From assembly GCA_045606685.1 (NCBI GenBank), contig JAZUSJ010000077.1, forward strand, positions 1 to 5,455: DNA of 5,455 nt, given 5' to 3'. Below are positions 1-5,275 of this stretch, piece by piece; position 1 is the first letter of the stretch; each line of letters opens with the position of its first letter. Position numbers and translations under genes: made by a program. The DNA is from SVQP01 sp045606685 (lineage in GTDB: Bacteria; Bacillota; Clostridia; Oscillospirales; CAG-272). The notes under the pieces were generated by a model. That model made no database searches. It saw only the letters and a list, made by a program, of their open reading frames with translations, and had not been told where the DNA came from.

Positions 1-52
1 CCGTTTGGGTGACGGTAGACGAAGCTTTTTGCGTAGCGCGCTTGCGCGTCAC

Positions 53-463
53 TCACTTCAGAAAATCCGGCCCGAAGCCGTATGGCAGCAGCTCCGAGAG
101 CGTGACCGCTTTATACGCGCTGCCCTTATCGATCAGGTACACCTTGAACGCGTTGGGATCGCAAAACTCACGCAGAACCTGTCTGCACACGCCACAGGGC
201 GGAAAACTGCCTTCGATTTCCTCCTTGTTGCCGCCGCACACCGCGATGGCCTCAAATTCCTTTTCGCCCTCGCTGACCGCCTTAAACACGGCCACGCGCT
301 CGGCACACACGGTGGGCGTATAGGACGCGTTTTCAATATTGCAGCCCAAATATACCTTGCCCGATTTTCCCAGCAGCGCAGCACCCACGCGGTAGCCCGA
401 ATAGGGCGCGTATGCAGCTTTTCTCGCCTCGATTGCCATTTCTATCAGCTTTTCGGGTGTCAT
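53..463 (-). CDS. cdd: Cytidine deaminase (homotetrameric, zinc-dependent type)
   Basis: Catalyses hydrolytic deamination of cytidine and deoxycytidine to uridine and deoxyuridine in the cytoplasm, part of pyrimidine salvage. The 136-residue protein has the usual length of the short, Bacillus-type enzyme. Visible motifs are a substrate-side YAPYSGYRVGAAL segment (about residues 18-30), the nucleoside-binding CNIENAS segment (N42, E44), the catalytic CAE motif (C53, E55) and PPCGVC (C90, C93). C53, C90 and C93 are the expected zinc ligands and E55 the proton shuttle, so the enzyme should be active. The start has a good ribosome binding site (GGGAGGG, about 8 bases upstream) lying inside the end of deoB. 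Only one base separates the deoB stop from this ATG, so it is almost certainly the last visible gene of the HD-deoD-deoB-cdd operon. No convincing terminator follows it within the roughly 50 bases left, so the operon may continue beyond the window. Confidence 0.97.
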   Translation of the reverse strand: MTPEKLIEMAIEARKAAYAPYSGYRVGAALLGKSGKVYLGCNIENASYTPTVCAERVAVFKAVSEGEKEFEAIAVCGGNKEEIEGSFPPCGVCRQVLREFCDPNAFKVYLIDKGSAYKAVTLSELLPYGFGPDFLK

Positions 464-464
464 A

Positions 465-1622
465 TCAATTCCCTCCCAGCACTTTTCCGCTCACACCGTC
501 CACGCCAAACGTATCGGCAATGGTGGCGGCAACTGCGTCAAAGCCGTAAACCGTGCCAAAGTCGCGGCTCTCCAAGCCCTTTTTGTACATCAGCAGCGGC
601 ACGTATTCTCTTGTGTGATCGGTGGTCTTTGTATATCCCGGATCGCAGCCGTGGTCAGCCGTGATCATCAAGAGGTCATCCTCTCTCATGCCGGGGATAA
701 AGGTATTCAGAAATTCATCAAACGCAGTCAAGGCCTTGGCATACCCCACCGCGTCGCGACGGTGGCCGTACACCATGTCAAAATCCACCAGATTGACAAA
801 GCAAAGGCCCTCAAAATCCTTGCTCTGCAGCTCCAGCGTCTTTTGCATGCCTGCGCCATTGTTTGGCGTATAGTACGATTCGGTAATGCCGCTGCCTGCA
901 AAAATGTCCTTGATCTTGCCAACCGCCAGCACGTCATAGCCCGCGTCCTTCATGCGATCCAGCAGCGTGGGCTTGGGAGGCACGAGCGAATAGTCGTGTC
1001 TGCCGCTCGAGCGTACGAAATTCGGGTACTCCCCTTCAAACGGACGCGCGATCACACGGCCGACGCCATGCTTGCCGACCAGCAATTTTCTTGCGATCTC
1101 GCAGTATTCGTAAAGCTTTTCGAGCGGCACGATGCTTTGATGCGCCGCGATCTGGAACACGCTGTCCGCCGAGGTATATACGATCAGATCACCCGTGGCA
1201 AGATGCTCTCTGCCATAATCACGTATGACGTCAGTACCCGAATAGGGCTGATTGCACAGCACTCCCCTGCCCGTCTGAGCGCGGAAGGGGGCAAGCAGCT
1301 CCTCGGGAAAGCCCTCGGGATAGGTGGGCAATGGACTCTCGGACACAAGCCCGGTCAGCTCCCAATGTCCGATGGTGGTGTCCTTGCCTGCCGATTTTTC
1401 GCGCAATCTTGCATACGAGCCGATGGGTACGTCCACACAGGGCAAGCACTCCACGCCCTCAATGTTGCCAAGTCCCAGCCTTTGCATATTGGGAACGTGC
1501 AAAGCATCGGTCTTGCAGACAGTCCCCAGCGTGTTGACACCCTCGTCACCAAACGCAGCGCTGTCCGGGCATTGCCCGATGCCAAAGCTGTCCAGTACGA
1601 TCAGAAATACTCTCTTGCTCAT
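465..1622 (-). CDS. deoB: Phosphopentomutase
   Basis: Interconverts (deoxy)ribose-1-phosphate and (deoxy)ribose-5-phosphate, linking nucleoside phosphorolysis to the pentose phosphate and glycolytic pathways; cytoplasmic and Mn-dependent. The 385-residue length matches the prokaryotic, alkaline-phosphatase-superfamily type. The N-terminal VLDSFGIG carries metal ligand D11. KDTTIGHWE (residues 80-88) holds T82, which aligns with the phosphorylated threonine of the Bacillus enzyme. The VDFDMVYGHRRD segment (D282), TADHGCDPG (D323, H324) and TTDHTREYVP (H336) supply the remaining metal ligands. The loop between ADHG and TDHTREY seems one residue longer than I expect for Bacillus relatives, a minor point. 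Its ATG overlaps the deoD stop as ATGA. The Shine-Dalgarno match is weak and distant (GGAG about 11 bases upstream), so translation is probably coupled to deoD. It should act directly on the DeoD product. Confidence 0.98.
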   Translation of the reverse strand: MSKRVFLIVLDSFGIGQCPDSAAFGDEGVNTLGTVCKTDALHVPNMQRLGLGNIEGVECLPCVDVPIGSYARLREKSAGKDTTIGHWELTGLVSESPLPTYPEGFPEELLAPFRAQTGRGVLCNQPYSGTDVIRDYGREHLATGDLIVYTSADSVFQIAAHQSIVPLEKLYEYCEIARKLLVGKHGVGRVIARPFEGEYPNFVRSSGRHDYSLVPPKPTLLDRMKDAGYDVLAVGKIKDIFAGSGITESYYTPNNGAGMQKTLELQSKDFEGLCFVNLVDFDMVYGHRRDAVGYAKALTAFDEFLNTFIPGMREDDLLMITADHGCDPGYTKTTDHTREYVPLLMYKKGLESRDFGTVYGFDAVAATIADTFGVDGVSGKVLGGN

Positions 1623-2353
1623 TTTCTCGCCATCTCCACAGCGGTATCCAGCGCGATCTCCATCATCTGCGTAAAGGTGTTCTGTCGCTCCTCTGCGGTG
1701 GTGACCTCATGCGTTACAAGGCTGTCCGAGATGGTGCAGATGCAAAGTCCGCGCTTGCCTGCGCGCGCTGCATTCATATAAAGCGCGGCGGCCTCCATTT
1801 CCACGGCCATGACGCCCATCTTTGCCCACTTCATGGTATCGGCAGGATCGTCGTTATAAAACATATCCGAGGACAGAATATTGCCCACGTGATAATTCAC
1901 GCCCTGCTTTTTTGCCTGCTCGATGGCTGTGGACAGCAGCGTATAGTCTGCGATGGGGGCAATATTGCCGGGCAGATGGTACTGCGCAGCAAAACCGCCC
2001 TGGAAGCACGCACCCTGGCCGAATACCACGTCACGCACGTGGATGTGCGGCTGCAGAGAGCCTGCAGAGCCGACACGGATGATGTTATCCACGTCAAAGA
2101 AATTGAACAGCTCGTAAGAATAGATGCCGATGGCAGGCATACCCATGCCGCTTGCCATGACCGATACGGGCGTACCCTTATACGTACCGGTATAGCCATG
2201 CACACCGCGCACGTCGTTGACCAGTACGGGGTTTTCAAGGAATGTCTTTGCGATGAATTCGCTTCTCTTGGGATCACCGGGCATCAGCACGGTCTTTGCA
2301 AAGTCCTCAGGCTTTGCGTTTATATGAGGGGTAGGATAAGGCTTATCAGACAT
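1619..2353 (-). CDS. deoD: Purine nucleoside phosphorylase, DeoD (hexameric) type
   Basis: Phosphorolyses purine ribo- and deoxyribonucleosides to free base plus (deoxy)ribose-1-phosphate. The 244-residue protein belongs to the NP-I, hexameric DeoD family, slightly longer than the E. coli enzyme because of about six extra N-terminal residues (MSDKPYP before TPHINA). Family signatures can be followed throughout: H10, the phosphate-binding GDPKR (G26, R30), R49, SGMGMP (68-73), RVGSAG (R93, S96), the ribose-binding VEMEAA (E185-M186-E187) and TISDS with D210, which corresponds to the catalytic Asp204 of E. coli. All expected active-site residues are present. The start is supported by AAGGAG eight bases upstream. 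It lies 32 bases downstream of the HD hydrolase gene across an A-rich gap with no terminator or clear promoter, so it is read from the promoter at 3021-3049. Its stop overlaps the deoB start. Confidence 0.97.
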   Translation of the reverse strand: MSDKPYPTPHINAKPEDFAKTVLMPGDPKRSEFIAKTFLENPVLVNDVRGVHGYTGTYKGTPVSVMASGMGMPAIGIYSYELFNFFDVDNIIRVGSAGSLQPHIHVRDVVFGQGACFQGGFAAQYHLPGNIAPIADYTLLSTAIEQAKKQGVNYHVGNILSSDMFYNDDPADTMKWAKMGVMAVEMEAAALYMNAARAGKRGLCICTISDSLVTHEVTTAEERQNTFTQMMEIALDTAVEMARK

Positions 2354-2385
2354 AGTCGTATCTCCTTTTTTATATTTCGTATTTT

Positions 2386-2988
2386 TTATTTCTTTTCGGG
2401 GCTGCCCTCCATGAAGTACGCAGCCTCCATGTCAGCCATGCAAAGCGCGTATGCAAGGGGGAACATTTCAAGCGCCTTGCCTACGTTACCGGGATCCTCG
2501 TTGCCCGAGAAGCCCATGTGATAACGGATGGCAAACGCCTCGTCACGCGTCAGCTTCATGTAACCGGATACGATGTACACCGACTTCTCACCGTGACCGT
2601 AGGGCAGATTGTCCTCAATGGTGTAGTACGGCACGCTCTCCCATTTGCCAAACTCGTTCTTGGCGTTGCGGAACGAGGTCTTATAGAAATTGACCTTGCA
2701 GACATCGTGCAAAAGCGCTGCGATGGCAATGCTCTCCTCCGAATAGGAAATGCCGTATACCTCTTTCATGCGCGGACGGTTCATAATGTCGCGCAGGCAC
2801 TCGTAGACGTTGAGGCTATGGCGCAACAGTCCGCCTTCATAATTGCCGTGATAGCGCGTGCTTGCGGGAGCCGTGAAAAAGTCGCTTGCGTCCGAATCCA
2901 AAAACGCCAGCAGCTTGTCAGCACCCTCGCGCTTGATGTACTTGTTGTAAATCTCCAAAAATTTCTGTTTATCCTCGTGCAGTTGCAT
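2386..2988 (-). CDS. HD-domain phosphohydrolase, first gene of the nucleoside operon
   Basis: A 200-residue cytoplasmic protein with one HD metal-dependent phosphohydrolase domain. The ligand series is complete: H57 (GGLLRHSLNV), H94-D95 (ALLHDVCKV, with K98), H132 (PYGHGEKS), H157 (IRYHMG) and D186 (CMADMEAAYF). The H..HD..H..H..D spacing recalls the YhaM-like branch rather than the shortest HD proteins. A tryptophan- and tyrosine-bearing stretch (GKWESVPYYTIEDNLPYGHGE) between HD and H132 is, from memory, typical of a Firmicute and phage HD hydrolase family annotated only as hydrolase. No signal peptide or membrane segment is seen. A strong GGAGGT lies about six bases before the ATG, and a promoter lies about 35 bases upstream. 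Co-transcription with deoD, deoB and cdd suggests a role on nucleotides or short oligonucleotides that feeds nucleosides to the pathway, but the substrate is not shown by the sequence. A 3'-5' exonuclease or a house-cleaning phosphatase are alternatives. Confidence 0.88.
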   Translation of the reverse strand: MQLHEDKQKFLEIYNKYIKREGADKLLAFLDSDASDFFTAPASTRYHGNYEGGLLRHSLNVYECLRDIMNRPRMKEVYGISYSEESIAIAALLHDVCKVNFYKTSFRNAKNEFGKWESVPYYTIEDNLPYGHGEKSVYIVSGYMKLTRDEAFAIRYHMGFSGNEDPGNVGKALEMFPLAYALCMADMEAAYFMEGSPEKK

Positions 2989-3020
2989 TTCGCACCTCCA
3001 AAGCGTTATATTCCATTATT

Positions 3021-3049
3021 ATTTTAGCATATTTTTATAAAAAAGTAAA
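3021..3049 (-). promoter_or_regulatory. Promoter of the HD-deoD-deoB-cdd operon (extended -10)
   Basis: Read on the minus strand, TTTACT (3049-3044) is followed by a 17-base spacer and TGC-TAAAAT (-10 at 3026-3021). Spacing is optimal and a TGN extension is present, so this is a good sigma-A promoter. Transcription should start near 3014, giving a leader of roughly 25 bases before the HD gene, too short for a riboswitch. It sits just beyond the terminator of the preceding gene, so the operon should be an independent unit. No obvious operator overlaps it. Confidence 0.8.
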
Positions 3050-3069
3050 GGGCTTTTTGCAAGTGTATC

Positions 3070-3095
3070 AAAAAAGCAGAAGCGCCGCTTCTGCT
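3070..3095 (-). terminator. Rho-independent terminator of the unknown gene
   Basis: AGCAGAAG (3075-3082) pairs with CTTCTGCT (3088-3095) around a CGCCG loop. In the minus direction the stem runs straight into six T (3075-3070). It begins only seven bases after the stop codon of the unknown gene at 3102 and separates that gene from the nucleoside operon promoter. Confidence 0.88.
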
Positions 3096-3101
3096 CTTTT
3101 A

Positions 3102-3839
3102 TTAATGAGATTGCTCTATCACGATCTCTTTCCCCGTGACCTCATCGCGAAAACGGAATCTGCGCAGATCCCCCATGCTCTTTCCTTTGCCGATATAGGT
3201 ACAGGGCTTGCCCTCACTATCCATCGGCCATTCGGACGATTGCGGCCAGCATGGATATCCCTTTTCGCTCTTGAAAGCCTCCTTAATCTTTGCCTTGATC
3301 GCCCTGACGCGCTCGGTCTTTTTCATGGTGTCGGGGAAAAGAGGAATGATATGCTTTTGAATATACTTCTCGGAATTCCCGCCTTCCAGATATTCGGGTA
3401 TGACGTCCAGCGCAAAGTCGAAGGCTTCACTGTATTTATAAAAGAACGGAACAGACTGATCGATCTGGTAATATATCTCGTACACTTCACTGTAAAATTC
3501 GGATGCGCCCGACGCGGTTTCCACGTCGTGCGTATGCATACGAAATTCATACGTCAGCATCTGACGGACCGACTCATATTGGGGAGGACAATATTGCAAG
3601 CCCGGATCGGTTTCAGGGGCAAGCAAATACGGAACGACACATAAAAAACGGCATTCCTGTCCGGTCGACAACAAACAAGGGTACGGAATGGGCTTTTTTT
3701 CAGTATCCTTTTTCATTTCATCGATGATATTTTGCAAAAAGGCGTCTATTTCGGGCTTTTCGTCATAAAGACGGCGAAATTCCACGATATCCAACTTACC
3801 GCTCAAAAAATCCACGACCGTTTGCTGTGCATATTCCAT
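3102..3839 (-). CDS. Conserved-looking protein of unknown function (245 aa)
   Basis: I do not recognise this gene with confidence. It reads as a soluble protein with no signal peptide, membrane helix or known catalytic motif. The N-terminus (residues 1-48) is helical, with a FLSGKLDIVEFRRLYDEKPE pattern followed by a lysine-rich stretch. A middle aromatic segment (116-150) has several Tyr/Phe and acidic residues. The tail (194-245) has the distinctive GYPCWPQSSEWPM (W198, W204) and then a beta-like run ending TGKEIVIEQ. That tail resembles small Firmicute hypothetical proteins, some of immunity-like type, but this is a memory-based impression. I chose the ATG at 3839 because GGAGGT sits six bases before it. 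The upstream in-frame ATGs at 3920 and 3902 lie inside the promoter, before the expected transcript start. It is monocistronic, flanked by its own promoter and terminator. GC in a sampled line is about 50%, between the operon and the XRE gene. Confidence 0.85.
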   Translation of the reverse strand: MEYAQQTVVDFLSGKLDIVEFRRLYDEKPEIDAFLQNIIDEMKKDTEKKPIPYPCLLSTGQECRFLCVVPYLLAPETDPGLQYCPPQYESVRQMLTYEFRMHTHDVETASGASEFYSEVYEIYYQIDQSVPFFYKYSEAFDFALDVIPEYLEGGNSEKYIQKHIIPLFPDTMKKTERVRAIKAKIKEAFKSEKGYPCWPQSSEWPMDSEGKPCTYIGKGKSMGDLRRFRFRDEVTGKEIVIEQSH

Positions 3840-3900
3840 ATGTGTACCTCCAAGGTCTGCCTGTGCGCTTGTTTCCGATATTGCATCGGATTCCGTATTC

Positions 3901-3929
3901 ATTTTACCATGCTTTTGCAAAATTGTAAA
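3901..3929 (-). promoter_or_regulatory. Promoter of the unknown gene (extended -10)
   Basis: On the minus strand TTTACA (3929-3924) is followed by exactly 17 bases and TGG-TAAAAT (-10 at 3906-3901). The -35 differs from consensus TTGACA at one position and a TGN extension is present. Transcription should begin near 3894, giving a leader of about 55 bases. The leader contains a short perfect hairpin (TCCGAT and ATCGGA, 3874-3890, 5-base loop). This placement is what excludes the longer reading frame that would start at 3920. Confidence 0.8.
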
Positions 3930-3949
3930 GAGGATTTACGCGATCGGAC

Positions 3950-3975
3950 AAAAAAACCCGCCGAAGCGGGTTTTT
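3950..3975 (-). terminator. Rho-independent terminator of the XRE regulator gene
   Basis: On the minus strand CCCGC-TTCG-GCGGG forms a stem closed by an extra-stable UUCG tetraloop. The flanking A and T runs extend it to a 10-base-pair perfect inverted repeat (3952-3961 with 3966-3975), and seven T follow (3956-3950). It lies 11 bases after the XRE stop codon and about 20 bases before the next gene's -35 box, so the two genes are separate transcripts. The A-run on the other side could let it work on the plus strand too, but no plus-strand gene is present. Confidence 0.93.
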
Positions 3976-3986
3976 GAGTAATTTTT

Positions 3987-5141
3987 TCATTCACCTTTTT
4001 CAAAAGCTTGTGCTGCAGCAAACAATACCTTAAACCGTTCGGTGTCGCGAATTGGATCAAAGAGCTTCCATGAAAGCGTGGGCAGCAGCAAATTGGTTCT
4101 GTCATAAACATTCGCGGTATAACGGAATTCCAGATCAGGCAAAAATGGCAAGGAGCTTTTTGTTACCACATTATAATTTTTCACAACAAAGCGTTGGTGA
4201 GCAATCATTTTTTCCAGCCATTCCATGGCTTCATCATATCGCCCGAGACGCATACACATCTCAGCACAATCCTCATAGTTTACATTCAGACAAAACGGCA
4301 GCTCTTCTTGCACTTCCCCCATCATACAGTCATAAAAATCACAGTATAGCTTGAAACAGGAATATGCCTGTTCATACTTTGCATCAGATCTCCACGAATA
4401 CCCCAGCATTGCCAACTGATGATGCAGATAATCCAATGCCTTATTGATATTGTTTCCATACTGTTTTCTGCTTTGCTCTTTTTTACCCAAACAATCGTAC
4501 ACGTCTGCCAACCAGGCACCGCCCTCTTCATACTGATTAAAGACGTCAATTTTTCTTGCATGCTCTTCGGCCTTTTCAAAATTTCGCATTCTCCTGTACA
4601 GCACTGTCATCCATTTATTAGCAGCGTTCAAGTAACGGCTGTCAGTACAGTGCGCAAGTATCACATTGGCCTGACGAATACATTCATTTTCCCAAAATTG
4701 ACGCTCAGCTTTTTTACCTTCCGCATCCGAATCCCAATAATACTGATCCACTAAACAGCAGATATTTCCGATTGAATAAGCCAAAAGCTCATAGTTGTTG
4801 GGGTAGATTTTCAAGACAGCAAGCACGTCCTCACAACACTCTCTTCGATTTTCAAGAACGTTGAGATTTTCCGGCGGATTGCACAGTCTATCCTCTGCTT
4901 TGGCCATACACTCGTCAATTTCCTTTTGACAATCGGTATCCTCCTTACCAAATAATACGTCAGTGGACACGCCAAAAACATTGGCTAAGGGCACGATTTG
5001 GGAAATATCCGGCATACCCGTATTGTTTTCCCAACGACTGACCGCTTGATACGTAATATTCAGTTGTTCGGCAAGCTCTTCCTGCGTCAATCCGCGCTCC
5101 TTACGCAAACTGCGGATAATTTGCCCCATTGATTTGCTCAT
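3987..5141 (-). CDS. XRE-family transcriptional regulator with helical (TPR-like) C-terminal domain
   Basis: A 384-residue DNA-binding regulator. Residues 6-60 are a classic Cro/C1-type helix-turn-helix: IIRSLRKERGLTQEELAEQL, NITYQAVSRWENNTGMPDI, then the VPLANVFGVSTDVLFG ending typical of Firmicute XRE proteins. Residues from about 70 to the C-terminus are rich in amphipathic helices with TPR-like pairs, for example RRMRNFEKAEEHARKI and MRLGRYDEAMEWLEKMI. This suggests a superhelical sensor or protein-interaction domain. No transmembrane segment or enzymatic motif is seen. The start has AAAGGAG seven bases upstream and a promoter 42 bases upstream. It is monocistronic, ending at a strong terminator. 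Sampled lines are about 41% GC against roughly 58% in the nucleoside operon, which may mark a different origin. The architecture is like peptide-sensing RRNPP regulators, but no partner peptide gene is visible, and many such XRE proteins have no known ligand. Confidence 0.9.
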   Translation of the reverse strand: MSKSMGQIIRSLRKERGLTQEELAEQLNITYQAVSRWENNTGMPDISQIVPLANVFGVSTDVLFGKEDTDCQKEIDECMAKAEDRLCNPPENLNVLENRRECCEDVLAVLKIYPNNYELLAYSIGNICCLVDQYYWDSDAEGKKAERQFWENECIRQANVILAHCTDSRYLNAANKWMTVLYRRMRNFEKAEEHARKIDVFNQYEEGGAWLADVYDCLGKKEQSRKQYGNNINKALDYLHHQLAMLGYSWRSDAKYEQAYSCFKLYCDFYDCMMGEVQEELPFCLNVNYEDCAEMCMRLGRYDEAMEWLEKMIAHQRFVVKNYNVVTKSSLPFLPDLEFRYTANVYDRTNLLLPTLSWKLFDPIRDTERFKVLFAAAQAFEKGE

Positions 5142-5182
5142 GATTTATCTCCTTTGGATAGAATTCCGGTACCGTTGTTCTC

Positions 5183-5211
5183 ATTATAGCAGATAACTTC
5201 CTTCTTGTAAA
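5183..5211 (-). promoter_or_regulatory. Promoter of the XRE regulator gene (extended -10, consensus TATAAT)
   Basis: On the minus strand TTTACA (5211-5206) is followed by a 17-base spacer and TGC-TATAAT (-10 at 5188-5183). The -10 matches consensus perfectly and carries the TGN extension, making it the strongest-looking promoter here. Transcription should start near 5176, leaving a leader of about 35 bases before the ATG at 5141. Confidence 0.85.
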
Positions 5212-5232
5212 GCGATGTAAATATGAGCGTTT

Positions 5233-5249
5233 CTCAAGTATACATTGAG
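5233..5249. promoter_or_regulatory. Candidate operator: inverted repeat upstream of the XRE promoter
   Basis: CTCAA (5233-5237) and TTGAG (5245-5249) form an inverted repeat with a 7-base spacer, GTATACA, which itself contains the palindrome GTATAC. It lies about 22 bases upstream of the -35 box of the XRE gene. Size and placement suit a dimeric helix-turn-helix protein, possibly the XRE regulator controlling itself, and the upstream position would fit activation better than repression. A second TGAG/CTCA pair (5224-5227 and 5233-5236) overlaps it. With only five bases per arm, chance is a real alternative. Confidence 0.3.
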
Positions 5250-5275
5250 TTAACAAATACAAAAAAACATAAGAT

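Noticed and set aside
9..52. Hairpin-like repeats after cdd (GTGACG/CGTCAC and a CGCG-CTTG-CGCG core)
   Set aside because: Stems are short or widely spaced, and no T-tract follows in the minus direction, so I do not call a terminator.
5..664. Plus-strand open frame of 219 codons at the left edge
   Set aside because: Antisense to cdd and the end of deoB; Arg- and His-rich shadow translation.
615..1781. Long open frame (388 codons) on the plus strand
   Set aside because: It lies antisense to deoB and deoD, which have complete family motifs and ribosome binding sites. The antisense product has no recognisable domain and simply reflects GC-rich codon bias.
2354..2385. A-rich gap between the HD gene and deoD, considered as an internal promoter or terminator
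   Set aside because: No stem-loop and no paired -35/-10 boxes with proper spacing; it contains only the deoD ribosome binding site.
1709..2521. Plus-strand open frame of 270 codons
   Set aside because: Antisense to deoD and the end of the HD gene; histidine-rich low-meaning product and no ribosome binding site.
3057..3644. Plus-strand open frame of 195 codons
   Set aside because: Begins inside the nucleoside operon promoter region, crosses a terminator and runs antisense to the unknown gene; no supporting start signals.
3840..3920. N-terminal extension of the unknown gene to the ATG at 3920
   Set aside because: The start would precede the transcript start of the only good promoter, and it lacks a ribosome binding site; the ATG at 3839 has GGAGGT.
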